Assembly: GCF_001421415.1 (NCBI RefSeq)
Contig: NZ_LMKH01000003.1
Location: forward strand, 1-64,000
Origin: Sphingomonas sp. Leaf208
GTDB taxonomy: Bacteria; Pseudomonadota; Alphaproteobacteria; Sphingomonadales; Sphingomonadaceae
Direction of reading: 5' to 3'
Length of the DNA: 64,000 bases
The notes below the pieces were generated by a model. It saw only the letters and a list, made by a program, of their open reading frames with translations, ran no database searches and was not told the origin of the DNA. Of the stretch, positions 1-9,162 are shown one piece after another (position 1 is the first letter of the stretch; each line of letters begins with the position of its first letter). Position numbers and translations under genes: made by a program.

Positions 1-673
1 GGTTCGATAGTCTCGTCTGACATCACGGCCTCGTTCAAAGAGCCGCCATCAACCCGTTGAACGCTCCGCCTACAAGGCGACCTTCAGACCACGCTTACTA
101 ATCAACTCCAATAGCGGCGCCGATTGTTACGCTTGCCTTCAGGTCACTGACGCCAAATGGTGGATCGATCGCCGCGATCTGACGGACGTCGATCTGATGG
201 CGGCAGCGGCGCAGGCATCGGAAGTCCAAAGCGCGACGGCGGTCACGGCGTCGATCACGGATATGCATCGGACGGCATGATCATCTCGCCGGCGCCAGCG
301 CGACGATCAACCTTGCGACGGCGGTGTCATTGATAGCACGAACTTCAACGCGATATCACGGGCGTGCCCACTTCTCGAGATTCTAGTCGGTGCGAACCGT
401 ACTTCTGACAGCCCGGTGCTCTTAGGGTATGCCTATCAAGGACCACTCGCAGCCCGGTGCTTTATACGCCCCTCTGCAATGTAAAAAAGACTGGACTAAC
501 AAGCACTACGTATAGGAGACTGCGAGATACTCACCCAGCCTATCTCCGTGCCTCTAGCTCCGAACAGGACGCGTCGCGTGCCAAGAGAGCGCTCGACTCA
601 GGCGAGGAGTTGAGATTGCAGAACGACCATCTTAGAATCCGGTGGCGAGGTATGTATGCTGCCGCACGCCCTT
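1..673. other. Non-coding or degenerate left edge
   Basis: I find no convincing gene here. A short plus-strand open frame covers 457-795, but it has no recognisable motif and no good ribosome binding site, and it runs into the 3' end of vanB on the other strand. The first 400 bases give only short fragments in all frames. The stretch may be decayed coding DNA at the edge of the aromatic island. Confidence 0.4.
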
Positions 674-1669
674 TCAACTGGCTGCCGGTGTATTCGAACG
701 ACGGCGATCAGGAACATCCAACGTCACTACTTCCCCGTCGACGCGAGAGACACAAGTGCACAGTCGGTCATTCGACGCCTTCTGTTCTTCACTAAAAAAA
801 ACGTCGCGGTGATCGAGACGCCCTTCGATCTTGAGAATTGGCAGGACACACAATCCGCATTCCCCACGACGGCAATCCGCGATCATCGGGACACCGCTGC
901 GTTCCAGCGCATCGAGCAGCGATTCATCGGCAGCCACGTTGATCGCTAGGTCGAGCCGCGGGATCTCGACACGGAATGCCGTAGCAGCGAAGCGTCCACT
1001 ATTGCCGAACGTCTCGAAACGCAGACGCTCGATAGGTCGACCGTACGACCGCCACAGCGATTTCGCATCCTCGATCAACGCGATAGGGCCGCAGATATAC
1101 AGTTCGCCGTCCGGGTGCATGCTAGAGATAACGGCGTGCAGATCGATCCGTTCGTTCTCCTCTGCAACCAACGTTTCCAGCCGAGTTCCGAGATGCGCGC
1201 GCAGATCCGCCGCGAACGCGAGGTCAGCGCGTGTCCGCGCTGCGTATAGCACTTTGACATGAACATTCGTCGCGGCCAGCGTCAGCGCCATTCCATAGAT
1301 CGGCGTGATACCAATGCCGCCGGCAACCAGCACATACTCGGGTGCCGCGAAGCCGAGATCGAAATGATTAGCGGGCTGCGACAGCTGGAGATGCGCACCA
1401 GGCTCGAGGCTCCACATGTAGCGCGAGCCACCCCGGCCGTTCGCCAACCGTTTGACCGCGATGCGGTATAGCCCGTCCCGGCACGCGCCAACGACCGAAT
1501 AGCTTCGGGTAACAGGGCGCCCGTCTATCAGGACAACGACGTTGATATGGCTGCCGGGAGAAGGGGCTACGAAACGGCCTTCGCGTTTGATCGTGAACAG
1601 GCGAATATCCGGCGTCAGATCGGCAATATCGACTAGCTTGGCGGACTCCCAGTCAAGCTTCGTGCTCAA
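674..1669 (-). CDS. vanB: Vanillate O-demethylase reductase subunit
   Basis: This is the electron-transfer partner of the Rieske oxygenase VanA. It passes electrons from NAD(P)H through flavin and a plant-type [2Fe-2S] cluster. The domain order is that of the phthalate dioxygenase reductase family: a flavin-binding barrel with RSYSV, a nucleotide-binding domain with GGIGITP, then a C-terminal ferredoxin with CRRGECGLC and a distal cysteine in DRLCTC. About 331 residues is normal for the family. I chose the TTG start that overlaps the vanA stop as TTGA; a GTG at 1702 in the same frame would add 11 residues. It is translationally coupled to vanA. Confidence 0.9.
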   Translation of the reverse strand: MSTKLDWESAKLVDIADLTPDIRLFTIKREGRFVAPSPGSHINVVVLIDGRPVTRSYSVVGACRDGLYRIAVKRLANGRGGSRYMWSLEPGAHLQLSQPANHFDLGFAAPEYVLVAGGIGITPIYGMALTLAATNVHVKVLYAARTRADLAFAADLRAHLGTRLETLVAEENERIDLHAVISSMHPDGELYICGPIALIEDAKSLWRSYGRPIERLRFETFGNSGRFAATAFRVEIPRLDLAINVAADESLLDALERSGVPMIADCRRGECGLCVLPILKIEGRLDHRDVFFSEEQKASNDRLCTCVSRVDGEVVTLDVPDRRRSNTPAAS

Positions 1670-2712
1670 GACGCCGATCCCCGCGCGTTCTCCTCCGCGC
1701 ACATGCGATCAATGGCCTTACGTGCCCACAGTGCACCTGCATCGATGTTGAGATTATAAAATGGGGTACGCGGGTTAGCGCTGATCGCTTTCTGCTGCGC
1801 TTCCAGCACGACATGGTCCTGGTCGTAGACGCCCGTTCCGCCATTCACGTGTGCGACGTTGAGGGCACGGGTCAGGTCCGCGTCCTCACGGCGGAATTTG
1901 CGAACAAAATTCCAGAAATAGTGACATGTCGTGTCGGTCGCGGGCGCGATAGCAGCGAGGAAAGCGCCTTCGACGCCCTGCGATTTATCGCCCTCTGGAG
2001 CGCCGCTTCCAGCGACCGCGACGCCAACCTGCCCGACGATGGTTGACGGTGCCTGAAAGTACACGACCTGCCAGCGATCTACCGTACCTGGGCGTCCAAG
2101 TTGCTTTGCCCAGAAAGGCGGTGGCTCGATCCCAAGCATCCAGCGACTGATCGTTGCGGTGCGGTCGGTATGCTCGACGTCGAAAGACGCACTCGTAATA
2201 TTGTCGTCGCCAATGCTGTCGCTGTGCACATAGGTTTCGTGCGTCAGGTCCATCAGATTGTCGATCACAAGGCGATACTCGCAGCCGAGATCGTAGAAGG
2301 TGCCGCCCTCGCCTACCCAGTCATCGTTATCGTTCCAGTGGAAATCGGGAAGCAACGCAGGATCAGCCAGTGCCGGATCGCCCATCCATACCCAGACCAG
2401 CCGATGCTTTTCCGAGATTGGATAAGCGCGAACCTGCGCGGAGGGGTTGATCGTCTGCTGCGCCGGCATGAATGTACATCGTCCCGACGAATTGAATACC
2501 AGCCCGTGATACCCGCAGATAACCTGATCGTCGCGCAGTCGGCCCATCGAGAGCGGCAGCAGACGATGCCAGCAAGCATTTTCCAGCGCGGCGATCACGC
2601 CGTCCGTACGCCGGTACAGGACGAGATCGGTGTTGCAGATCTTTCGTGCCGTAAGCGCGTGCTCGATTTCGTGCGACCACGCCGCGGGATACCAAGCGTT
2701 GAGCGGGTACAT
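1666..2712 (-). CDS. vanA: Vanillate O-demethylase oxygenase subunit (Rieske)
   Basis: This terminal oxygenase demethylates vanillate to protocatechuate and formaldehyde, linking the ferulate genes to the pca genes in this window. The N-terminal Rieske [2Fe-2S] site is seen as CWHR (Cys47, His49) and CGYHG (Cys66, His69). The mononuclear iron ligands follow in DLTHETYVH (His158, His163). At 348 residues it has the usual VanA length. The start used has a GGAG about 8 bases upstream and gives the family-typical N-terminus MYPLNAWYPAAW; an upstream ATG at 2742 is less likely. It is followed directly by vanB and preceded by a MarR gene with a palindromic operator between them. A related substrate such as syringate or veratrate cannot be excluded. 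Confidence 0.92.
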   Translation of the reverse strand: MYPLNAWYPAAWSHEIEHALTARKICNTDLVLYRRTDGVIAALENACWHRLLPLSMGRLRDDQVICGYHGLVFNSSGRCTFMPAQQTINPSAQVRAYPISEKHRLVWVWMGDPALADPALLPDFHWNDNDDWVGEGGTFYDLGCEYRLVIDNLMDLTHETYVHSDSIGDDNITSASFDVEHTDRTATISRWMLGIEPPPFWAKQLGRPGTVDRWQVVYFQAPSTIVGQVGVAVAGSGAPEGDKSQGVEGAFLAAIAPATDTTCHYFWNFVRKFRREDADLTRALNVAHVNGGTGVYDQDHVVLEAQQKAISANPRTPFYNLNIDAGALWARKAIDRMCAEENARGSAS

Positions 2713-2765
2713 GATAGCTCTCCAACTGCGCCCTTTTTCCAAGGCGATGCGGAAGATTTCACCGT

Positions 2766-2787
2766 TATAGTTGCGTTGTCAACTATA
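2766..2787. promoter_or_regulatory. Palindromic operator upstream of vanA
   Basis: A perfect inverted repeat, TATAGTTG - 6 bases - CAACTATA, lies 54-75 bases upstream of the vanA start and overlaps the last codons of the MarR gene. The size and symmetry fit a winged-helix MarR dimer site, so the adjacent MarR protein is the obvious candidate ligand. That regulator assignment is inference. Confidence 0.6.
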
Positions 2788-3231
2788 TTGACCATCGAGC
2801 AGCTCGACGTTGGCATAGAGCCTTCGAAGCAGTTCAATCAGGTCATCGCGTTCGGAGGCGGTCAGTCCCGTAAGCAAGGCACGCTCGCGCTCCAACGCCA
2901 CGGTGATAATCCGATCGTGCAACGCTTCCCCTGCTTCGGTCATCGACAACCGCCGGCTGCGACCATCGTTGGGGTCTCCAGCCGCACGAACGAGCTCCAG
3001 CTCCAACAGACGGCCAACAGCCCGACTTGCCGCAGCCTTGTCGATACCGCTCGCTTCGCAGATTGCCCCGGCGCTCGCGATGCCGCGCACCTTTAGATTG
3101 GCGAGCAGCCGCCATTCGTTGACGCCTATGCCGAACTTCCCGAGATACAGTCGCGACGCCCCCCGAGACAGCTTGTTGCCGATCGACGAGAGGAAGAAGG
3201 GCACGTAACGGTCGAGGTCGAGCTGTGACAT
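2779..3231 (-). CDS. MarR-family transcriptional regulator, probable vanAB regulator
   Basis: This 150-residue protein has the MarR layout: an N-terminal dimerisation helix, a winged helix at about residues 45-100 (recognition helix in GIDKAAASRAVGRL, wing with DPNDGRSRR), and a C-terminal helix. MarR proteins commonly sense phenolic acids. It lies directly upstream of vanAB on the same strand, and the palindrome at the end of its coding region sits in front of vanA, so I infer that it represses vanAB in the absence of vanillate. It differs from the GntR-type VanR of Caulobacter and Pseudomonas. A second, decayed copy of its N-terminus lies just upstream. Confidence 0.8.
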   Translation of the reverse strand: MSQLDLDRYVPFFLSSIGNKLSRGASRLYLGKFGIGVNEWRLLANLKVRGIASAGAICEASGIDKAAASRAVGRLLELELVRAAGDPNDGRSRRLSMTEAGEALHDRIITVALERERALLTGLTASERDDLIELLRRLYANVELLDGQYS

Positions 3232-3344
3232 CCCGTAGGCATGACGAGCCGTTTGAATGTCGGCAAGCGTCGGCTGGATGCCACTCGCGCTTCAGGCTTC
3301 GATTCTCAACCCCAGCACGGCACCGATGGCGAAGTTGCATGCCA

Positions 3345-3452
3345 TCAGGCCGCCACTAACGCCAAGTCGCCCCGGGGATGCGCGGGGCGACGACGTATTG
3401 CCAAACTAACGACAGGAAGGAACGGGATGTAGCGGTCGAGATCAAGCCGCAC
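3345..3452 (-). pseudogene. Relic of a MarR regulator N-terminus
   Basis: The minus strand reads MRLDLDRYIPFLPVV from a GTG codon at 3452. This closely matches the N-terminus of the intact MarR protein next to it (QLDLDRYVPFFLSS). It continues with SLAIRRRPA, matching the first helix, and then loses similarity and stops. The rest of the gap 3232-3528 contains no supported gene. I read this as the remains of a tandem or paralogous marR gene. Confidence 0.55.
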
Positions 3453-3528
3453 CTTGATGCTGCTTGCACGACGTATCGAAAACGAAGCCACAAACCGTCC
3501 GCGGAATAACTGGCGTGGGTCTTCCCCC

Positions 3529-4743
3529 TCAAACCCGCTCTAGCAGCAAGCCGATCCCCTGCCCTACGCCGATGCACATGAAGGCCATTGCGTAGCGACC
3601 ACCCGTACGATGAAGTTCCTCGACCGCGCTCATCGTGATCCGCGCGCCCGACATGCCCAGAGGATGACCGAGTGCAATTGCACCGCCATTGCGATTGACG
3701 CGCGGGTCATCGAACGGATCGATGCCGAGATCACGTAGCGTCGCGATCGCCTGGCTGGCGAACGCTTCGTTCAACTCGATGACGTCAAGTTGATCCAGCG
3801 TGATCCCACCTAATGTCATCAGCTTACGCGCAGCCTCGATAGGTCCCACGCCCATGATCCTGGGTGCAACCCCAGCCGCTGCCATCGCAACGATCCGTGC
3901 GCGAGGGGTCAGCCCGTGTCGCGCCACTGCGGCTTCCGACGCGATAAGCGTCGCGGCCGCACCATCGTTAAGGCCGGACGCATTGCCAGCCGTCACGGTG
4001 CCGTCCGTCCGCACGACCGGCTTCAACTTTGCGAGCGCCTCCAGGCTGGTTGCCCGCAAATGTTCGTCTGCGGAAAAGACGATCGGGTCGCCCTTCTTCT
4101 GCGGAATCGTGACAGGCACGATCTCGACAGCGAACCGTCCGCTCGCCTGTGCGGCTGCGGCCTTCTCCTGGCTGGCAAGGCCGAAGCGATCCTGATCCTC
4201 TCGGCTGACATGCCAATGGTCGGCAACGTTCTCGCCCGTTTCCGGCATTGAGTCCACGCCATAGGCATGCCGCATAGCCGGGTTGACGAACCGCCAGCCC
4301 AGGGTCGTATCCTCCAGCTTCTGCGCCCGATCAAAGGGGCTGTGTGCTTTGCCCATCACATAGGGCGCACGTGTCATGCTCTCGACACCACCCGCAATCA
4401 TGAACTCGGCATCTCCGCTGCGGATCGCCCGCGCTGCCGACCCGATCGCGTCGAGGCCCGAGCCACACAGACGGTTGATCGTCGATCCCGACACCGTCTC
4501 GGGCAATCCGGCAAGCAACACGGCCATGCGCGCGACATTGCGATTGTCCTCGCCGGCTTGGTTCGCACAGCCAAGGATCGTGTCGTCCACCGCACCCCAA
4601 TCGACGCCCGAATTGCGATCCATCAGCGCCTTGATTGGAATGGTGGCCAGATCGTCGGCGCGAATGCTGGCAAGCGACCCGTTCAGTCGGCCAATGGGGG
4701 TACGGATCGCGTCGCAGAGGAAAGCATCGGTCATAGAATTCAA
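3529..4743 (-). CDS. pcaF: 3-oxoadipyl-CoA thiolase
   Basis: PcaF cleaves 3-oxoadipyl-CoA with CoA to succinyl-CoA and acetyl-CoA, the last step of the beta-ketoadipate pathway. The thiolase signatures are complete: nucleophile Cys93 in NRLCGSGLD, the GHPLGMSG histidine motif, and the general-base cysteine near residue 390 in CIGVGQG. At 404 residues it is the usual length. It is the last gene of the pob-pca operon, and its start overlaps the pcaDC stop. The sequence cannot strictly separate it from other acetyl-CoA acetyltransferases, but its place in a complete pca operon makes PcaF clear. Confidence 0.92.
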   Translation of the reverse strand: MNSMTDAFLCDAIRTPIGRLNGSLASIRADDLATIPIKALMDRNSGVDWGAVDDTILGCANQAGEDNRNVARMAVLLAGLPETVSGSTINRLCGSGLDAIGSAARAIRSGDAEFMIAGGVESMTRAPYVMGKAHSPFDRAQKLEDTTLGWRFVNPAMRHAYGVDSMPETGENVADHWHVSREDQDRFGLASQEKAAAAQASGRFAVEIVPVTIPQKKGDPIVFSADEHLRATSLEALAKLKPVVRTDGTVTAGNASGLNDGAAATLIASEAAVARHGLTPRARIVAMAAAGVAPRIMGVGPIEAARKLMTLGGITLDQLDVIELNEAFASQAIATLRDLGIDPFDDPRVNRNGGAIALGHPLGMSGARITMSAVEELHRTGGRYAMAFMCIGVGQGIGLLLERV

Positions 4744-5927
4744 CCCTTGTTGCTGCTGGAGTCGAGCTCAGCGATGATCTTGCCCGCTTCGACGAAAGCG
4801 GTATTTGCCGCGGGTACACCTGCGTAGATCGCCGTTTGCATCAGCACTTCCTTGAGCTCCTCACGGGTAAAGCCATCGCGCATCAGTCCGGTGCGAACGT
4901 GGAGCGCGAACTCCTCCCAGCGGCCGAGTGCCACGGTGATGGCTAGCACGATGAACCGACGGCTTCGGTCATCAAGACCTGGCCGGCCCCAGATTTCATT
5001 CCATGCAATCCGCGTGATCATCGCCTGAAAATCTGCGGTGAAGTCAGTCCGCTTGGCGAGCGACGCGTCGACCCATGCATCGCCAAGTACGCGGCGCCGG
5101 TTGAGCAGCCCCGCCTCGAACAAGGTGTTCGCGGCATCCTGGGTATCGGCCGGTTTTAGAAAAGCGCGAAGCGTTGCTGCCAACGCGGCCGGCGTCTCGA
5201 TCGGCGCGAGATGTGCGGCGTCGAGATGCACTACATGCGCGTCGGGCACCGCTGCCACGATGCGTTCACCATGCCCTGTAAACGGCGTCGAGAGGTCACG
5301 ATCGCCCGCAACGACCAGCGTAGGCATACCAATCGCTGGCAACCGATCGATCAGCGCCATATCACGGATTGCTGCGCCACAACCCGCATAACCGGCATCG
5401 GCCATCGCGATCAGGCCCTGACGCACGCTCTCGGCAGCGCCACTATGCGTCGCTACGAAGCGCGGCGACAGGAACCGAACCATGGCCATATCCGCGATGG
5501 CTGCCGTACCCCTTGCGCGTACTATCTCGATCCGGTCCCGCCATGCGCCCGCATCCATCGTCGCAGACGTGCAGACGAGCGCGAGCGCGGTAACTCGCGT
5601 CGGGTACGCCAGTGCCAGCTCCATCGCGATCATCCCGCCAAGCGACACACCGGCAATGGCTGCACTCTGTACGCCTGCGGCGTCCATAACGGCGACGACA
5701 TCGTCGGCCAACATAGCCAGGCTATAGTCACCATCAGGTGCGTCCGATGCGCCGTGTCCGCGCGTATCGATCCGCAGCAGACTGAAGGCGGGCAGCAAAT
5801 GCGGGACGCTGGTCTCCCACAACGCCATTTCCGTGCCGATCGAATTCAGCAGGACGAGGACGGGCAGGTCGGGGACGCCGTCGAGCTTCCAGTAAAGGCG
5901 CACGTCCTCACGGATCGCGAATGGCAT
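4740..5927 (-). CDS. pcaL: Fused 3-oxoadipate enol-lactonase / 4-carboxymuconolactone decarboxylase
   Basis: One 395-residue polypeptide carries two consecutive pathway enzymes. Residues 1 to about 255 form an alpha/beta hydrolase (PcaD) with RGHGASD and nucleophile Ser95 in GVSLGG; it hydrolyses the enol-lactone to 3-oxoadipate. Residues from about 265 form a carboxymuconolactone decarboxylase domain (PcaC) ending in the typical MQTAIYAGVPAAN. The reaction order is PcaC then PcaD, although the domain order is D-C. I chose the ATG at 5927, four bases from the pcaB stop, because codons further upstream encode no family sequence. Such PcaDC (PcaL) fusions are known in several actinobacteria and proteobacteria. 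Confidence 0.93.
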   Translation of the reverse strand: MPFAIREDVRLYWKLDGVPDLPVLVLLNSIGTEMALWETSVPHLLPAFSLLRIDTRGHGASDAPDGDYSLAMLADDVVAVMDAAGVQSAAIAGVSLGGMIAMELALAYPTRVTALALVCTSATMDAGAWRDRIEIVRARGTAAIADMAMVRFLSPRFVATHSGAAESVRQGLIAMADAGYAGCGAAIRDMALIDRLPAIGMPTLVVAGDRDLSTPFTGHGERIVAAVPDAHVVHLDAAHLAPIETPAALAATLRAFLKPADTQDAANTLFEAGLLNRRRVLGDAWVDASLAKRTDFTADFQAMITRIAWNEIWGRPGLDDRSRRFIVLAITVALGRWEEFALHVRTGLMRDGFTREELKEVLMQTAIYAGVPAANTAFVEAGKIIAELDSSSNKG

Positions 5928-5931
5928 AACG

Positions 5932-7074
5932 TTATCCTTGGAGGTTGGAGACAAGGGCGGCGACGATCGCCGCGCTCTCGCCGATATCGGTACCAATATT
6001 AGCATCACGCAGATTGCGCGCGATCGCGTCGTAGTCGATCTCCAACCCTTCAGCGACGCTAGCCATTGCCTCTGCCGCGCCCGCCGCAAGCAGGAACAGG
6101 TCGGCTAGTACCGGCCCCTCCGCCTGCCAGCCGCCAAGCCCACGCTCTTCTTCCTGCGGCAGTCCGACAAGCAGGGTCGCTGCCAAACCCGGTGCGCGCA
6201 GCGCTGCCGACAGCGCGATCTGGCAACCGGTCGGGTTGCGCTTATGCGCCATGGCCGATGATCCACCGCGGCCCGCGACCGCCGGCTCACGCGCCTCTCC
6301 AACGGTATTCTGCGACAAAAGCGCTATGTCGCGCGCGATCTTGCCAATCGCGCCTATTGCCATGGCCAGGCTGGTGCCGATGGCGGCGATACCGATCCGG
6401 CGCGCGTGCCATGGTTCGCTCATGGCGAGGCCCAGCTCCTTTGCCATATGTGATGCGATGGCCAGACCTGCACCGTCGAGCCCGGCCCGTGCACCTGCGG
6501 CGCCCCCAAGCTGGATTCGCGCATGGTCCCTGACATCGCGCCGCAGTCGCTGAGCGGCATCGGCGACACCGACCGTCCAGTGCGCGATCCGAAGACCGAA
6601 CGCGACGGGTAACGCGTCTTGCAACAACGTACGGCCGACCGCCGGTGTTTCAGCGTGACGCAGAGCCAAACGGCCAAGGGCATCGACGATGCGGTCGAGG
6701 TCCGTGAGTACCAGTTCGGTTGCCGCCCGCGTCTGCATCATCAAAACAGTGTCGGCGACGTCCTGGCTGGTCGCTCCCTTGTGTACCGCCTTGCTGGCAT
6801 TACCACTCAGGGCGGCACGCAAGCGGGCGACGAGTGGGATCGCCAGCGTACCGGCCAGCGCTGATTCCTCGGCCAGTTCGGCACAGTTGATCGCCGTTGT
6901 TAAACAGGCGTCGACAATCGCGAGCGCGAGCTCCTCCGAGATCACCCCTTCCGTCGCCTGCGCTCTTGCCAAAGCACCTTCGAAGGCGAGTGCGTGAGCA
7001 ATGGTGGCGTCGTCGTCAAAGACGGCCAACATCGCTGGCGTTGTCGCCGGGCGGGTGCGGAGAAGATCAGTCAT
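5932..7074 (-). CDS. pcaB: 3-carboxy-cis,cis-muconate cycloisomerase
   Basis: PcaB lactonises 3-carboxymuconate, the product of protocatechuate 3,4-dioxygenase. It belongs to the fumarase/aspartase superfamily; the signature loop is seen as GSSAMAHKRNP, and an earlier conserved region reads TSQDVADT. Its 380 residues are slightly shorter than some homologues but complete at both ends. It lies between pcaG and the pcaDC fusion with only a few bases on either side, so it is co-transcribed with them. Confidence 0.92.
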   Translation of the reverse strand: MTDLLRTRPATTPAMLAVFDDDATIAHALAFEGALARAQATEGVISEELALAIVDACLTTAINCAELAEESALAGTLAIPLVARLRAALSGNASKAVHKGATSQDVADTVLMMQTRAATELVLTDLDRIVDALGRLALRHAETPAVGRTLLQDALPVAFGLRIAHWTVGVADAAQRLRRDVRDHARIQLGGAAGARAGLDGAGLAIASHMAKELGLAMSEPWHARRIGIAAIGTSLAMAIGAIGKIARDIALLSQNTVGEAREPAVAGRGGSSAMAHKRNPTGCQIALSAALRAPGLAATLLVGLPQEEERGLGGWQAEGPVLADLFLLAAGAAEAMASVAEGLEIDYDAIARNLRDANIGTDIGESAAIVAALVSNLQG

Positions 7075-7080
7075 TGGACA

Positions 7081-7794
7081 TCATACCGCAAAGAAGACGG
7101 TCTCGGCTTCGCCCTGCAACCGGATATCGAACCACCAACGCCCGTCGTCTTGCTGATGGGCTATCAGCGTCTCGCGACGATCTAGCGGAACTGCGGCAAG
7201 CACCGGATCATCGTCATTGCCTTCGCCGCCGGCGAAATACAGCCGTGTCGCGAGCCGTTTGATAATACCCCGCCCGAACACCGACACTGCCAGATGGGGT
7301 GCCTGCAGCGTGTTGCGGGGACCAGGTACGCGCCCCGGCCGAATGGTGCGGAACCGGTAGATCCCGTCCGGGTCGACCGACGCGCGGCCGAAGCCAATGA
7401 AATGGGGGTCGATCGGCACCGCGTCGCGCGGATCATCGACGCTCGCATAGCGCCCGGCGGCGTTGGCCTGCCAGATCTCGATCATCGCATCGAGGATCGG
7501 CACACCCTTCGCGTCGAGCACCCGCCCCGCGATCTCGATCACATCGCCCTCGGGCGTGCCGGTCGGCGACGAGAGGTTGAGGAGGTAATGCTCCTCGCCG
7601 AACAGGTCGGTGCGAGCGCCCATGTCCGATTTACCTACAAGATCGGCGCCGCCTTTCCACGGCAGGCCGTAGTGGAAGAAGGGCCCGACCGTCTGCCACG
7701 GCGTCTGGCCGAAAATCGCCGGATCCTGATTGTCGATCCGTGGCGCGGTCTCGCGGTCTTCAACGGGGATCTCCGGGGCGATCTCAATCGTCAT
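7081..7794 (-). CDS. pcaG: Protocatechuate 3,4-dioxygenase alpha subunit
   Basis: This is the non-catalytic subunit that pairs with PcaH to form the ring-cleaving, iron(III)-dependent dioxygenase. The intradiol fold is clear (TPWQTVGPFFHYGLP near the N-terminus, [12 protein letters not shown] in the middle). It keeps one tyrosine but lacks the full iron-binding set: where PcaH has PGHIH it reads APHLAV. Its 237 residues include an N-terminal extension relative to shorter PcaG proteins. The start overlaps the end of pcaH, which supports coupled synthesis of the two subunits. Confidence 0.92.
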   Translation of the reverse strand: MTIEIAPEIPVEDRETAPRIDNQDPAIFGQTPWQTVGPFFHYGLPWKGGADLVGKSDMGARTDLFGEEHYLLNLSSPTGTPEGDVIEIAGRVLDAKGVPILDAMIEIWQANAAGRYASVDDPRDAVPIDPHFIGFGRASVDPDGIYRFRTIRPGRVPGPRNTLQAPHLAVSVFGRGIIKRLATRLYFAGGEGNDDDPVLAAVPLDRRETLIAHQQDDGRWWFDIRLQGEAETVFFAV

Positions 7795-8500
7795 GGTGGT
7801 GATCCTCGAACGGCGTCTCGTCGCGCCCCTTCAGGACGATATCAAACAGATAGCCGAGCGCCCAGGCAGGCTTCGTGCTCTTGATATCGAAGCGGCCGAC
7901 CATCCGCTGGCGGGCAGGCATCGGGATGGCGTTGGCGATCGGGTCGATCTCGATCAGCGGATCGTCCGGAAAATACATCTGCGTCACAAGCCGTGTCGCA
8001 AACGCCGGACCGAGCAGCGACAGGTGAATATGGCCGGGCCGCCAAGCGTTCTTGTGGTTGCCCCACGGGTATGCACCTGGCCGTATCGTGACGTAGCTGT
8101 ACCGCCCCTCGTCATCGGTGACGACCCGTCCGGCCCCGGTAAAGTTCGGGTCGAGCGGCGCATCCCAATTGTCCGCCGAATGGATATATCGCCCCGCCGC
8201 ATTGGCTTGCCAGATCTCGATGACGGTGTTGGCCACCGGGCGTGCGCGATCGTCGAGCACGCGGCCGGAGACGATGATGCGCTGCCCCTGTGGCACACCC
8301 GCATGCTGCGCAGTCAGATCGATCCCCGAGGGGCCCACCATCAGGCGGTCCCACGCGCTGGGACCGGTCGCCTCCGTTAGCGTCGGAGGGATTACGATCA
8401 GGGGCTGGCGTGGGCTGCGGTCGACCGTCGAGCGATAGTCCGGATGCAGCGAGGGCGACAGCCCCGCCTCGTCCGGCGAATAGGCGAGAACGTCGGTCAT
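7784..8500 (-). CDS. pcaH: Protocatechuate 3,4-dioxygenase beta subunit (catalytic)
   Basis: PcaH carries the non-haem iron(III) that opens protocatechuate between the two hydroxyls to 3-carboxymuconate. All four ligands can be read: Tyr105 in GRYIH, Tyr144 in GAYPW, and His157 and His159 in PGHIH. The 238-residue length is normal. The ATG at 8500 overlaps the pcaJ stop and gives the family-like N-terminus; upstream codons in this frame are antisense to pcaJ and were excluded. The C-terminus ends in a small acidic and histidine-rich tail. Confidence 0.95.
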   Translation of the reverse strand: MTDVLAYSPDEAGLSPSLHPDYRSTVDRSPRQPLIVIPPTLTEATGPSAWDRLMVGPSGIDLTAQHAGVPQGQRIIVSGRVLDDRARPVANTVIEIWQANAAGRYIHSADNWDAPLDPNFTGAGRVVTDDEGRYSYVTIRPGAYPWGNHKNAWRPGHIHLSLLGPAFATRLVTQMYFPDDPLIEIDPIANAIPMPARQRMVGRFDIKSTKPAWALGYLFDIVLKGRDETPFEDHHHDD

Positions 8501-9162
8501 GCCGCACCCTCCTGCTCGAAGGCGCCCGCATCGAACGCCGCACTGGTCTTCGTCCGTAACTCGTCCAGCGTCACGCCCGGCGCCAGTTCGACCAGCGTCA
8601 GACCGCCTGCCTTCTTGTCGCAGGCGAGCACACATAGGTCGGTGATGATCAGGTCGACGACGCCTTTGCCGGTGAGCGGCAGCGTGCACGCCTCCAGGAT
8701 CTTGGGCTCGCCTGCCTTGTTCGCGTGATCCATCACGACCACCACTTTGCGGACACCCGCGACCAAGTCCATCGCGCCGCCCATCCCTTTCACCATCTTG
8801 CCGGGGATCGTCCAGTTGGCGATGTCACCATTGGCGGCGACCTCCATCGCGCCGAGGACCGCCATGTCAATATGCCCGCCACGGATCATCGCAAAGCTGT
8901 CTGCGCTGGAAAAGAAGCTGGACGTCGGCAGCGCGGTGATCGTCTGCTTGCCCGCGTTGATAAGATCAGGATCGACGGCATCGCGCGTCGGGAACGGCCC
9001 GATACCGAGCATGCCGTTCTCCGACTGCAACGTCACGTCGAGCCCCTCGGGGACATAGTTCGCTACCAACGTCGGGATACCAATGCCAAGGTTGACGTAG
9101 AAGCCATCTTGCAGTTCCTGCGCCGCACGCGCCGCCATCTGTTCGCGAGTCCAACCCATCAC
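8497..9162 (-). CDS. pcaJ: 3-oxoadipate CoA-transferase subunit B
   Basis: PcaJ and PcaI together transfer CoA from succinyl-CoA to 3-oxoadipate. This subunit carries the catalytic glutamate, Glu48 in the SENG motif, within the class I CoA-transferase fold ([12 protein letters not shown] before it, [14 protein letters not shown] after it). The length of 221 residues is typical. Its start overlaps the pcaI stop and its stop overlaps the pcaH start. Confidence 0.94.
   Translation of the reverse strand: MMGWTREQMAARAAQELQDGFYVNLGIGIPTLVANYVPEGLDVTLQSENGMLGIGPFPTRDAVDPDLINAGKQTITALPTSSFFSSADSFAMIRGGHIDMAVLGAMEVAANGDIANWTIPGKMVKGMGGAMDLVAGVRKVVVVMDHANKAGEPKILEACTLPLTGKGVVDLIITDLCVLACDKKAGGLTLVELAPGVTLDELRTKTSAAFDAGAFEQEGAA

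Noticed and set aside
457..795. Plus-strand open frame at the left edge
   Set aside because: No motif, no ribosome binding site and overlap with the vanB end.
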